Source: Rhypophila decipiens (lineage: Eukaryota; Ascomycota; Sordariomycetes; Sordariales; Naviculisporaceae). Taken from it: a stretch of 64,000 bases of DNA. Numbering within the stretch: position 1 is the first letter of the stretch; every line of letters starts with the position of its first letter. Shown piece after piece: positions 24,344 to 34,995 of this stretch. Location of the stretch: NCBI GenBank assembly GCA_033297075.1, contig MU858209.1, positions 24,237 to 88,236 of the forward strand. The letters run 5' to 3'. Made by a program: the position numbers and the translations under genes. Under the pieces are notes generated by a model. It ran no database searches. It was given only the letters and a program-made list of their open reading frames with translations, and had not been told where the DNA came from.

Positions 24344-24378
24344 CATCCATCAAAGCGGCAGCATCCATCAAAGCGGCA
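24344..24378 (+). repeat. 18-bp tandem duplication in 5' leader
   Basis: CATCCATCAAAGCGGCA occurs twice, 18 bases apart, directly ahead of the ATG at 24406. Confidence 0.85.
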
Positions 24379-24405
24379 ATTTTCGCACCCGTACGCACTC
24401 TCGAA

Positions 24406-24981
24406 ATGGCAGACCCTCAGGCCCCAAGATTGATCAGCAAGGTCGAGCAGCTGATGGGTTCTGACCTGTCAATAGCAGACGACCTGATCAAGGAATTGGC
24501 TGTGAAGATGAAGTACAACCTAGTCTGGACGCCCGAAACTGTTCCCAGCGAGAGAAACGCCTTCTGGCACCAGGTGTTCTATCGGTGGGGCACCGTGTCG
24601 GGACCTGGTCAACTTCCACAACTGCAGGCCCGAGATAGACGGTCATCTACTCTTGTTGGGCAACTCAGCCAAACATTGCCGCAGACCCCAAAGAAGCCGC
24701 GAAAGGTAGTTGGCGGCCACAGCCGGGCACCGTCCGAGGCATCCAGAAAGGCCCGCCAGCATTTTGCGGACGTGTTCCTCAAGCCGTCGGTAAACATCGA
24801 CACAGATACAGTCAGCTTCATATGGTCTGACTCGATTGGTGGAATCATCAACCCCCAGTTCGTAACTCTCCATACGTGCACCGAGGTACTAGCCCGTACT
24901 GCCGAGATCTTGAGGGCGATACAGGAGGATATAAGCCGAGTCCCTTCTGCTCGTCGCTGGCTCCCAGAGCACAAAGCTTGA
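24406..24981 (+). CDS. hypothetical protein, 191 residues
   Basis: Not recognised. A single exon from ATG in good context (CGAAATGGC) to TGA. The N-terminal 65 residues look folded (LIKELAVKMKYNLVW, NAFWHQVFYRW), the middle is basic and Pro/Ser-rich (TPKKPRKVVGGHSRAPSEASRKARQ without other features), and the C-terminal third is helical. No signal peptide or membrane segment. It is divergent from the split gene at 23959, with a 446-base shared promoter. Codon pattern looks genuine but no family can be named. Confidence 0.55.
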   Translation: MADPQAPRLISKVEQLMGSDLSIADDLIKELAVKMKYNLVWTPETVPSERNAFWHQVFYRWGTVSGPGQLPQLQARDRRSSTLVGQLSQTLPQTPKKPRKVVGGHSRAPSEASRKARQHFADVFLKPSVNIDTDTVSFIWSDSIGGIINPQFVTLHTCTEVLARTAEILRAIQEDISRVPSARRWLPEHKA

Positions 24982-26065
24982 GGATACCACAGGAGGGTGT
25001 TAGCGAAATCAGTTATGCATGTCGCTAGTCTTACTGAATGTAAGTTTCTTACCTCGAGCGCTTGGTTGAGAGTGTGAGCCATTAACTAATTTGTAACTTT
25101 AGGCTGAGATCTGCTTTCGGTTCGGTTTCTAGGCTTTGGAGGTATAAGAAGTGAGAACCTAGGCCTTTGTAGGGGAATGGGATGGCGTTGATATTGATAT
25201 TGCCTTGGGGGCGTTTCTTTTTCTTTCCTAGTTCGTTTATATTTTAGAGGAAGTTCTGTACTCCCTGCCCTCGTTACGCCTTCCAAAACCACAGAAGGTT
25301 ATTGGCGAGGCAATGTTCTCTAGCTCCAGACAAGCGAAACTCTTCAGAGAAGATATCCAAACGCTTAAATCGTGATTCCCATGCCAGCTCAAACTGTCAA
25401 TACAGAGGAATTTCATCTTGCCAGGGGATGAGCGGACCGGCGGCTCAAAAGTACAGCTGTCGAGCTCGTCCGTCACGCACGAGCAGGAGGCACTCAGAAA
25501 AGGCGGGGCGACAGGGGCCAGGGAAATATAAATATCAGACCATCGATGTGCAATAATTATTTCTTTTGTTTTGATTCTTCGGCTTTCCCAAATATCACAC
25601 ATTCACACCATCACAAATAAGCTGCCTAACCTCGCCTTCGGGCCAAAAACAAGCACATAAACACACATACATACACAAGAGACACGCGCCCTCTCCCTCA
25701 CCCTCACACTCTCTCGACTGCGAGCCTCGGCAGCACTCTCCGCCGCCGTTCGGTCCCCGAAAAACTATAAAGACTTTTGGTGTATTGGCAGCCTTGTGCT
25801 TTTGGACTTGTCGTGTTTTCTCCGCGCCTCTGGTAAGTATTTCAACCTATATTCTTTTTCTCTTCATCATTCGTCACGATCGTTTTAGTGGATGGAATAA
25901 ATCATCCTCTATCACTGCAAATTTCATCAAGGCTGTTTCCGCATTGCCGTTGCCTGACCTGAGAGTGATTTCATTCTTTCGTTCATCAGCCTTGAATTGA
26001 TCAACTTCAGTTTCATTCTTTTCGCCAGCAGCTAACACATGTTTCACCAAGACAGAAGAATCACA
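24982..26065. other. intergenic plus leader with 5' UTR intron
   Basis: No gene up to about 25600. From 25630 to 25760 the DNA is CA- and CT-rich (ACACACATACATACACAAG, CTCTCCCTCACCCTC), typical of a fungal promoter/leader. A likely 5' UTR intron runs 25833-26055 (TGGTAAGT ... GACAG), ending ten bases before the ATG at 26066. Confidence 0.5.
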
Positions 26066-26422
26066 ATGTCTTCCGGTCGCCGCAGCACCGGCGAGTGTGG
26101 CTGGTGCAGGGAGAATTCCTTGCCCCGCCACATGAGCCGGAACCACCCCCGCTCCCGGTGCCCTCACCGCCGGGCGTCAATGGAGCTCGCTCGGTCGGAG
26201 CAGAGACGGTGGTTTGTGGAGGAGGAAGTCGCCCGCGGGGTGGCCGAAACAGAAGCCCGCCGTCTCGATGCGGAAGCTCGTGCCGCCGAGGCCGAGGCAG
26301 ACGCCCGCGCCATCTACGGCGTCATGTGTGCCCTCGAGGCTGAGAACCTGCGCCTCAAGGCGCAACTCGCTGCCCTGGCAGCTCAGAAGGAGGAGGAGGA
26401 GGTTCCCGGCCAAGGCCGTTGA
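26066..26422 (+). CDS. small coiled-coil protein with Cys/His head
   Basis: A 118-residue protein of unknown family. The start at 26066 (TCACAATGTC) is preferred over the in-frame ATG at 26039, because the latter lies inside a probable 5' UTR intron. The head has GECGWCRENSLPRHMSRNH...RCPHR, whose Cys and His spacing could bind one zinc. The rest is a long Ala/Glu/Arg helix with heptad spacing (EEEVARGVAETEARRLDAEA) ending in an acidic Glu run, consistent with a coiled coil. No signal peptide. Possibly a small nucleic-acid- or protein-binding factor; this is a guess. Confidence 0.5.
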   Translation: MSSGRRSTGECGWCRENSLPRHMSRNHPRSRCPHRRASMELARSEQRRWFVEEEVARGVAETEARRLDAEARAAEAEADARAIYGVMCALEAENLRLKAQLAALAAQKEEEEVPGQGR

Positions 26423-26933
26423 AATTGTGTGTTGACCAGCTGGGTTTTGGGGGGAGGGTTTACGTTTGGTGTTGGCTGGGGCTGTTGGGTCTGGGACGGT
26501 ACTCGGAGACGAGTTTTAAGTTTTTTTCTTTGTGAATACCAGTCCGTTGTTGCTTGAAGAGCTCATTTCTCGATGCCTGCCTTTGCTTCATGCTTCCTCT
26601 TGACTTTGATTTTGCCCTCCATTTCTTCTTTCATCAATGACAGCTTTCGGTCATGGTTTTGAGTTGACTACAGGAAAACTGTAGTCAAAATCGGTAGTAC
26701 TTGCTTGGGAACATTTGGTTTAACGAGGTCTGCTGCTGGCGTTGCTACCTCATGGTAAGTCGGAGATATCGGAGATAAGAATGGCGCCATTTGCCGCACA
26801 TCGTCTTCAAGTGAGGAACCCCGCGCATCCAAGATCAACAACGAACTTTGTTTTGACAATTAAGTGTCCGAAGAGTCTCGAAAGACCTTGCCGCAAAGAA
26901 ATCCACATCGACGTCGACACCTATCCTAAAATC
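26423..26933. other. intergenic, promoter of dienelactone hydrolase
   Basis: The dienelactone hydrolase frame stays open upstream of 26934, but that extension (26742 onward) lacks family similarity, so I treat it as leader. Confidence 0.45.
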
Positions 26934-27832
26934 ATGTCCAGTCAGGAATATCTCGCCCAACCTCCGGGTCCATGCTGTGCCACTGGTCACATTCACACCG
27001 GGGTACCCAGGGGCAGGATAGAGCCTGTAATCGACATACCAACTTACATCGCAACGCCCGAACATCCAAACGCGAACATTGTTCTGTATTTGCCAGATGT
27101 GTGGGGGATTTCGAACAATGCATCTCTCCTCGCTGATGCATTTGCTGATGCTGGGTACCAAACGCTGATAATGGATTACTTCCTAGGGGTTTGTACCTTG
27201 TCCTCAGGCATGAAGCATATGGCTAACACAACGAGCTCACAGGACGACATGTCGGTATACCGCAAAACCAAAGACCAGCCTCTCCCGGCCTCATTCGACC
27301 AAGCAGCCTGGCGAACCAGACACGCAGCCTTTGCGAACGAGAACGTTTCGAAATGGACATCAGCCGTCGCTTCGCAGTTCGGAACCCCCAAGACTCGATA
27401 CGCTGTAGTCGGGTACTGTTTCGGCGCACCTTATGCTTGCAATCTTCTCGCCACCGATATGGTTTCTGCTGGGGCATTTGCTCACCCCACGCTGCTGAAA
27501 GAAGAGCATTTCACTTCCCCGAAGCAGCCCCTCTTGCTCTCCTGCGCAGAGAATGATCATGCCTTTCCCACCGAGGCAAGGAACAAAGCGCTGGATATTC
27601 TGCAGAGAGCGGGGAAGAGATACCATCTCCAGGTGTTTCAGGGCGTGGCTCATGGGTTTGCGACACGCGCTGATCTTGATGATCCGTATCAGAGTATGTA
27701 AACAGATAACCTGACTCTTGTTCTCTCACGGAGGGTTAAGCACTGACTAGCTCTCGGAGTCTTTTAGTATGGTGCAAGGAACAAAGCATTCGTGCGATCA
27801 TTGAATGGTTTAATCTATGGCTCAAATCATAA
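26934..27832 (+). CDS. dienelactone hydrolase family protein
   Basis: Alpha/beta hydrolase of 256 residues, cytosolic. Exons 26934-27188, 27243-27693 and 27768-27832. The first intron is 54 bases and in frame, so unspliced reading does not break the ORF; the second (GTATGT...TTTTAG) yields the C-terminal WCKEQSIRAIIEWF helix. The catalytic triad is visible: nucleophile Cys in GYCFGA (near 143), Asp in ENDHAF (near 188), His in AHGFAT (near 221). The N-terminal PGPCCATGHIHTG is characteristic of the fungal branch. Dienelactone hydrolases open lactones in aromatic catabolism (muconate pathway), but most fungal members are uncharacterised. The start at MSSQEY fits family length. Confidence 0.88.
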
Positions 27833-29177
27833 CTCGGATGGCTTATTATACATGGAGTCCTGGCAACTCTATATTAGCTAACGCGATCTCCTCCTCTACG
27901 TACCTGGGTGAATAGTCGATTCAGAGAGTATTCTTGCATTTGTATCACTTCTCTTCTAGTCTTTTATCTCCTACTATCTATACAATATTATCCCCGCTAG
28001 GTTTATATCCAGCGATGAATCCAAATATTTGGTGTTACTAGACTTAAACCCTACGGCAAGTAGCCCTGTGCTTGGTTTAAACGGCTGCAGTGATCGCAGG
28101 GGGTGGTCTGCTTGGTGCCCGTAACCTGCATAAGCAGGGCCTCGGCCGGTGTTGGTCTGATGATTTCGGCCTCAGTCTTCAACACTATGGGGACGTTCAG
28201 TTGTGAAGTCGTCCTCCTCCATGGTCAACATATTTGCCGTTTTCTTGCCCTCATAATCCTTGAGGAGATTGTGGACTTGGGCCAGGTTCAATGACTTTGG
28301 CTTTTTAGCCTGTTTCGATGGTCGGCTTGGCTTTGGGGGAAGATTTGGGCTCTGCGGTCTGTCTGGGCTTTGCGGTCTACTTGCTCGGTGCGGTCATCGA
28401 CACTCTGTTGCCTTTTATCAAGGGATGCTCTCTTTTCCAGGTAACCGGGATCTTCTTCCTCTATTGTCTCAGCCCCGCCTGCGATTGCTTGGATCTTCGT
28501 CAGCGCCCATTGAACGTCTAAGACCAGCTTCATTTCCTTCTAGTGATTTTCCTTGACGTGGAGATAGATATCCCCTGTTCTTAGTCTCTGTTTGACCGAA
28601 TGAACGCTACTCTTGGGGGATCGTCGTTCGGGCTTCCCCAGTTACCGTTAAAGAGGCGTAAGTATGAATCCTTGGTGCGGTCACGGTAGTGCCGGCAGGC
28701 CTGTTCGAGTCAGCGAAGGCGATTGCCGAGTGAAGGGCAGACGAGCTGCTCGATGGGACCGAGGTTGCCAGACACTTGCTTTTGATGGTGGCCGCAATTT
28801 TGTATTAGTATATCCTATGGGGAATATTGGGAACTGTACCAACCGCTTGCCATCTTCCATTTGGGTGACTAAGTTATCTTGTTTAGGTGTGCTCTGGAGT
28901 GGGCCAATATGGACATGGCTCTGAATGACTACGAACCAGTTTTGGACGTAATGATTTTCTCTCTAGAAGGATTAGAGACGTGGTTTAGCCTGATAAAGAC
29001 GGATAAAGAGCTATCGACGTCTAAAAGCTAAAGTGGAAATAGTTATAAAGTAAGGCCAACGTAACGAAGAACAAATGTGGTTTATACCTCTAATGATTTC
29101 AGATAATCTATATCTCTATAAGAATCCGTGTCTAACCCCTTTACTCAGTGCCTCACTCTGGCCCGGATAATAATAAA
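27833..29177. other. intergenic with old gene relic
   Basis: No intact gene. The part from about 28060 to 28540 looks like decayed coding DNA on the minus strand (listed separately). From 28900 to 29140 it is AT-rich and unexplained. Confidence 0.4.
28060..28540 (-). pseudogene. relic of a coiled-coil/CxxC protein gene
   Basis: Minus-strand fragments: an Arg/Gln/Asp-rich helix (LEKRASLDKRQQSVDDR) and, in another frame nearer 28100, AEALLMQVTGTKQTTPCDHCSR. The CxxC after TTP resembles the start of the Cys motif in a fungal domain such as DUF3716. Frames are broken and no start or end is visible. Confidence 0.25.
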
Positions 29178-30131
29178 CTACACAGAGTGATAAACAGCCA
29201 CATACTTGATCCTCATAGAATTCACATACCCTGTGACAGTCTGGTCACTAGGCCAGTTCGTAAAGTTATCATCCTCATCCACACCAGGCCACCCGAACCT
29301 CGCCCCAATAGCAAGATTCATAATGATATAATACGACTTGGCAGCCAGTGCAGTCCACGACGCAGAATCCAAGCTCCCCTTGGTGATGGTCTTGAACGGC
29401 GTGCCATCGCGATACCAAATCAACGAATGATCATTGGTATTCGCCGGCTGCCGATCAACCTTCAACGCCCAGGTGTGATACTGATCGCCTGTGTACGTGA
29501 TACCACCAGTAATGGACCGGTTATTCCCGTTTCCGTCGTGGAAATGTACTGCGCAAACGCCGTTGGAACCTTGGAAGGGGGAACCTTCAAAGATGTCGCG
29601 CTCGCCGCACCATGGCCATTCAGTCCTGGGCTCGGCACGGAAGGAGGCGCCCAGCATCCAGAAGGCAGGCCAGTAGCCGTCTGTGGTGCCTGCTGACGTG
29701 CCTGCGGTGAAGTCTGGCACGCGGAACTCGGACTGCACGATCATCTTGGAGCCGAGGGGGCAGTGGAAGTTGGATTTGGATTCTATGCGCCCGGAGGTGT
29801 ACATTGTGGAGTTTTTCTTGGGGATTATGTAGAGTTGTCCGTCGCCTATGGAGAAGTTAGAAAGGAGGCCTGTTATGTCTTGGAGCTTGGTGATCGGACG
29901 TGTCTTACCTGACAGATGGGTATTTGCAGTATCCCAGTTGTTGTAGCGCTGCCACTCGCCGTTTTGCTTGCCGTCTTCGGGCCCGGCCTCGTTCCACTTT
30001 GAGGTGTCTACGCCCTGTCCTTGGGGTCCTTCAAAGTCATCGTACCAGGTGAGGGTGTAGCCAGTCTGTGGTGGTATGGCGGCCCATGATGCCGTGAGGA
30101 GCAAGGGCAGGGGGGCTAGTTTGATGAGCAT
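29178..30131 (-). CDS. secreted glycoside hydrolase family 16
   Basis: Beta-glucan-active enzyme (endo-1,3 or 1,3/1,4-beta-glucanase type) of 296 residues. Exons 29909-30131 and 29178-29845; the 63-base intron (GTAAGA...CCATAG) is in frame, and its removal joins HLSG to DGQLYI, as in relatives. The signal peptide is MLIKLAPLPLLLTASWA. The catalytic signature is GERDIFEGSP (near residues 150-157), matching E-x-D-x-x-E of GH16: first Glu nucleophile, last Glu acid/base. Aromatic cleft residues (YWPAFWMLG) and NxS/T glycosylation sites are present. Expected to act on plant or fungal wall glucans outside the cell. Confidence 0.92.
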   Translation of the reverse strand: MLIKLAPLPLLLTASWAAIPPQTGYTLTWYDDFEGPQGQGVDTSKWNEAGPEDGKQNGEWQRYNNWDTANTHLSGKTRPITKLQDITGLLSNFSIGDGQLYIIPKKNSTMYTSGRIESKSNFHCPLGSKMIVQSEFRVPDFTAGTSAGTTDGYWPAFWMLGASFRAEPRTEWPWCGERDIFEGSPFQGSNGVCAVHFHDGNGNNRSITGGITYTGDQYHTWALKVDRQPANTNDHSLIWYRDGTPFKTITKGSLDSASWTALAAKSYYIIMNLAIGARFGWPGVDEDDNFTNWPSDQTVTGYVNSMRIKYVAVYHSV

Positions 30132-31155
30132 GTTGGCTGGTAACGGGCCTGGGGCCTGAATCGAGAAGAATGAGGGGGGTTTAGAAAGATGCCTGGGAGG
30201 TGGTCAGAGTTGCTGTGTTCCTGATGGACCGGATCCTTTTGAGTTGAAGCCTGGGAAAATTCCTCGTCTTTATAGATGCCCTCGATGGGAGTCCCATGCC
30301 AACCATCTTGGCGAGCGATGTCACTTTGAAGGGTCCAACGCTAAGCGGTCTCCATCACTGTAACGAGACAAGATTGTGGCATCCATGTTGCCTCGAGGCG
30401 AGCAATCTCGAAAGTTCTGAGTAAGCTGTCGGTGCCAATATTTCCAAATTGAAAGTGCTATATGCATGGGTTGGGTCCTTTCAGCCGTAATCTCCGCGCC
30501 GGTGGCTTCTTGATCAGGTCCCTGAATGCTTGGGCCTCATCAGTGCCGGCGCGGGTCCCGTTGGAATCTCTCCGCATTTGGACCCAGAGAAGTGTCGCAC
30601 AGCAAGATAGGGGTCTGACAAAAACATCAGATGAAGAAAAAAAGTACCCACCATACCTCCTTCCTTCCTTGTGCTCAATCCCAATCTGGAACTGCGCCGT
30701 TGTGGGTAGCGTATGCTGACAGGGTCCAGCAGGGTTAATGCACTCAGTGGGTTTAGCGGCCAGCCCTACAGCGCTGTAGCCAAAGGAAGACAGTGGAGAT
30801 AAGCCTTGGCCCAGGCACCCGTCTTGGCCTACATTTAGCTGAACTTTGCCGTAGCATTGTGCCGCTTGTCGCTAAAGCACGGGTATGAGTAAGCCCCGTA
30901 CATAATATTGGGCAGCTTTGGGGTCTATCTTTGCGATGAAATGAAACGATGATGAGAACGAGCTAGGGTACAGACTTCACTACGTGAGCCGTTTGTTTTT
31001 ATTTGGTCCCCTCAACTAACCACATGGTGAAATGGCATAACAGTACGGGTTGGATTTGGCATACCGGCGGAGGACGACAGGCAAACCAGACGGTGTATGG
31101 CATGGTAAAAGCGTTGACACTAGTAAAATGCTGTATCGCACTGCAAATAGGATAC
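30132..31155. other. intergenic, GH16 promoter side
   Basis: No gene recognised. It holds the GH16 leader and a TATA element. Confidence 0.45.
30268..30274 (-). promoter_or_regulatory. TATA-like box of GH16 gene
   Basis: TATAAAG on the minus strand, about 140 bases upstream of the ATG at 30131. Confidence 0.4.
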
Positions 31156-32231
31156 CTAGACAAGATATATGTCCGTCACAGGCAAGTGGGAGGCCTCTCC
31201 GTCCATGATCCCATGGCAATATGCTTCTCCCAGAAACTGATAGTATCCGACTGCACGATCAGAAGCAGGACGAAGCACATAGGGCATCCTCGCACCAAAC
31301 AATAAAACAACCACATCACCGGGTTGAGCCAAATGGGGACCCATGCCCACATACCCATTCGAACTTGTTCGAAACGGCCGTTTCCCGGTCATGACGTTGA
31401 GCCGCAATGTAAACAATGACGACTCAGGCATTACCCTGCTCCACTCAATGGCCTGGAGTTTCTCGAGGAAGTGCTCCCTGACCCGCTCGTTTCCCTCGTT
31501 GGTTGCTTGTCTCAAAGATTTCAGGATCGAACCCGCTGGTGCATGGGTGGCACATCTTCTATACCAAATCGCCTGGGCCGGCCACCAGCGCCGCAGACGG
31601 CATCCCCCAGCATGATTCTCATTACCCACGAATCATTCCCGCACTCCATATCCTTCTGGACTTTCTCCTCTGGAGATGAAAGACGGCACAGAGTGTCCAG
31701 CTCTTGAAAATAGCTGTTGACGAGCGTAACGTCGTGTGTGTTGCTATCCGGAGTGACGTCTCCCGTACCTTGCCAAACTTCGCCGGTGCACACGATTTCG
31801 TCGACAAAGATGCCTTGTACTCCGAACACTTTGGTATCTGTTGTGGGGAGAAGACGAGGGCTATCAAAAAGAGTTCCCCGAGGATCGGAAGGCAAAGGCT
31901 TAAAGGGAGTATACAGCCGCCTTGCGACGCCACTTTTCTCCGGCCAGGCCAAAGATATGGATTCACCATGGTGCCAAAAGTCGGGAACCCACGATGGCAT
32001 TCGTTCCAGAACTCCGTTGTCCGAATGCCCATCAGGCATAATAACCGTCTTTGGGAAGATTACCATCTCAAGGAGGGAGATGCTGCCCTGTCCGGACTCC
32101 ATCATGGCTCTGGCAGCTTGTGTATATACCGCATCCACTGGGAGACCATAGTCTGGACTAATGCCGAGCTCGTTTATGTCGCTGGCCAGGCCAAGAAGCG
32201 CATAAATGCGGTCGCGGGGGTCTTTAGAGAA
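31156..32231 (-). pseudogene. C-terminal relic of a HET-domain protein
   Basis: HET-domain proteins act in vegetative incompatibility and related cell-death recognition. What remains is the part after the HET domain: SKDPRDRIYALLGLASDI, SPDYGLPVDAVYTQAAR, MPSWVPDFW, then YVGMGPHLAQPGDVVVLL and YQFLGEAYCHGIMDGEA, all in family order. The open frame begins right after a TGA at 32232-32234, and no HET domain is seen upstream. The frame shifts once near 31530 (from DVPPMHQRV to ILKSLRQATNEG), so two pieces make up the C-terminal body. Both the missing N-terminus and the shift mark a pseudogene. Stop at 31156. Confidence 0.7.
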
Positions 32232-32930
32232 TCACAGCAGGACATGATGGCCAGAAAATACTCGAGATATCCGTAAGTAAGGACCAAACCTCTAAGTTGC
32301 AATGGTATTATTTATACGCTTATTCATCGTACACATCCCCAGCTTCGGTAAGTCCTCTTTTTCAAGTTTTCAGGAGTCCCTTTAACGTAGTAAAACAGAC
32401 GTAAAGTGTAGATTCTGTCATTGCGTATAACCCTAACCCTTGTAAGGCACCATAGCAACCCTGCAATCACCCGGGCTCCTTGAAAAGCCGTCGACAACTC
32501 TTCTTGCCTGCCGAGAATTTATACGAATCATGCATGAAATGGAACCATGGCTTTGCCAGACCAGCCAGAATGTGGCTTATCACATTGGTAGTACCCAAAA
32601 GGGCTGTCGCAAGCTGCAGACCCCGCAGCATCCACGTATCATCATCGCATATCCTGTTGTCATGAAGTTGATGATTGGGGTGCGGGTTATATGCCCAGTT
32701 ATGCAGGTGCGTATGATTATGGAAGGGTTGTGACACACCTTGATAGGCTTGGGCGTATTCAGAGACTGGCAGACTTGTTTATCAAGGTCTATGGGACAAT
32801 GAACATGAGTGATTTGGTTTCTCCGTGTTTCGCTTCTATCTGATGGCTTTCTGAGATTCGGGAGCCTCCTTGTTCCATATCACCTGTTACTTGCTTTGCC
32901 AAACTCTTGGGTAAAGGGGGCAATAACTTC
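32232..32930. other. intergenic, no gene recognised
   Basis: Includes a lone AACCCTAACCCT at 32429-32440 and the P450 promoter. No HET-domain sequence can be found here. Confidence 0.5.
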
Positions 32931-34793
32931 ATGATGAACGCAACCACGTTTGATGGGATCCCGCTCTTGGGCGATATCTCCGGATCGCGCCAACTGGTCC
33001 TGTCACTTGGCTTGGCAGCTGTCATTCTGGTCTTGATATCGCGTGTATTCCGGCCAGGGAAATCTTTGGACAGCCCGCCGATGCTGAGCGACTGGATTCC
33101 TCATGTTAGCAACACTTGGCTGTATATGACGGCCATTGACAAGTTTATGGCCAAGACTGCGTAAGGAGGCCCCCTTTCCATCCCTGGTTTCTTGCAAGGC
33201 TAACATAGGCATCTTCTATCTCACAGGGATGCACTCAAGGACGAAACCATTGTCGGGTTCCATCTCGGGCCCAAGCTAGCATATTTCCTCAGAGGGACCG
33301 AAAACATCCAGGCGTTATTCCGAAACACGCCCGCCATCAATGTTGACGCGCTCATGCTGATGGGGTATGAGTGCATGATGGGCATGCCTCCCGAAGATCT
33401 CGACAAGTTCCGAAACGACAAGTCTGGTCGAGCTTCAGTGCCAGCCCCGGGGTTGGAGCATGTCCCCGAGAAAGAGCGGTACTGGGCCGGTATTTTCGAG
33501 TTGACACACAAATATCTAGGTCAGGTCAACTATGCCAACGTGCTGGCTAAGACGTACCAAAGGTTCATGTCGGACTGGTTGGTCAGAGCTTATGACGAGC
33601 AGCTAAAGGAACAAGACGCTCAGCACAATGGCTGGGCCGAGATGCGACTGGTGCCGTTCATGAAAGATGGGATGGCAAGAGCCGCAATGAGATCCCTCAT
33701 GGGCGAGAGAATCCTCGAAATAGTGCCTGACATGCTCGATACCTTCTGGGACTTTGACAAGTATATGCGCGTGATATTGTTCAAGCCCAGGCCCAAATGG
33801 CTTTTCCGCAAGGTATATGATACGCTCGAGGGGTTTCTGGCAGCAAACCAGCGTTTCGTGGAACAGGCCAGCAGAGAGTTCGACTGGGACAGTCAAGATG
33901 CTCGAGAGGCCGAATGGGAACCAATCTTTGGGTCTCCCTTCATCAGAGAAACGGTCCGTTGGCTTAGGCAAGCCGAGTTCAGCCCGAGAAGCCAAGGAGG
34001 GGTCATGGGTGCGTTGGGTCAGGTTGCGTAAGCTCTACCTTCTTCCTATCATTGCCCTTGAAACAAGATTGGATACTAATATGGAGTCAGTCTCAATGCA
34101 AATGCAATTCCAGTGACAACCTGGGGCCTGATGGAGTTAGCGCAAGATTCCGAGCTCCGCCAGGCGATCCGGGAGGAAGTGGAACAGACATACACCATTG
34201 ACCCCGAAACAGGCACTCGTGTCATCGACGGGCAGAAGCTCGTGGGATTGTCTCGCCTTCAGTCTGTCTACACCGAGCTTATGCGGATGCATGTTTCCAT
34301 GAACGTGACACGTGAAGTCGTTGGTCCTGGCGTGAGGCTGGGAGGATACGAAATTGCACCGGGATCCCTCCTACAAGCGCCCAGCGAGATCCCACATTAC
34401 GACGAGAGTATCTGGGGCACCGAAGAGCATCCAGCCTCTGAGTTCTGGGCCGATCGCCACGTCAAACGTGTTGAATCGGAGGAAGTGGACTCGAAGACGG
34501 GCAAGAGAAAGCAGGTGCTTCAGTTCGAGATGATGGGTCGTCCGTCTGATTTTTACCCGTACGGAGGGGGTTTAGGGATATGTCCTGGTCGGTATTTTGC
34601 AAAGCAGGAGATCATGTTGACGCTGGCTACCTTTATCAGTCAATTCGATTTCGAATTTGTTGAGTGGCTGAGATTGGACGGAACAAAATCAGACCGGCCG
34701 GCAAGGAATGATGGAAAATACGCAGGTGCTGCCGGAGTGCCACCTGATCGGGACATGAAAATTCGTTGGAGGAGAATTTGGCCCAGCTGCTAA
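32931..34793 (+). CDS. cytochrome P450 monooxygenase
   Basis: Heme-thiolate oxygenase of 577 residues. Exons 32931-33160, 33227-34027 and 34091-34793; both introns are phase 2 with GTAAGG/GTAAGC donors. An N-terminal membrane anchor (LVLSLGLAAVILVLISRVF) is followed by a basic/Pro-rich stretch. The K-helix ExxR is ELMR (near 403). The heme loop is YPYGGGLGICPGRYFAKQE, with the Cys ligand near 507; the usual Arg two before Cys is Gly, and the usual Phe is Tyr. The I-helix reads NANAIPVTTWGLMELAQD, where the canonical acid-Thr pair is unusual. These features recall the CYP7/CYP8-like branch (steroid hydroxylases and prostacyclin synthase types) also seen in fungi. Substrate unknown. No other biosynthetic gene lies directly beside it. 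Confidence 0.88.
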
Positions 34794-34844
34794 ACCACCG
34801 TATGCCTACCTCTACCTAGCTAAAACCACTGTCTTGGTCTTTAT

Positions 34845-34995
34845 CTAGTTAGATAATCATTCAAGCCAGCTAAGGTATTTATTCAAGCCAGTCAAGACAT
34901 TTATTCAAGCTTGTCAAGGCATTTATTTAAGCTAGTTAAAGCATTTATTCGATTCAGTTAAGGCATTTATTCGAGCTCGTTAAGGCATTTCTTCC
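34845..34995 (+). repeat. 22-bp minisatellite block D
   Basis: Five to six copies with exact 22-bp spacing, e.g. ATTCAAGCCAGTCAAGACAT, ATTCAAGCTTGTCAAGGCAT and ATTCGAGCTCGTTAAGGCAT. It begins about 50 bases after the P450 stop. Confidence 0.8.

Noticed and set aside
26742..26933. N-terminal extension of the dienelactone hydrolase
   Set aside because: Open but unlike family members, which start at the MSSQEY position.
29148..29696. 182-codon plus-strand frame
   Set aside because: Antisense to the GH16 catalytic region.
32429..32440. AACCCTAACCCT as telomere repeat
   Set aside because: Only two units, internal and between genes; chance or an old healing scar cannot be told apart.
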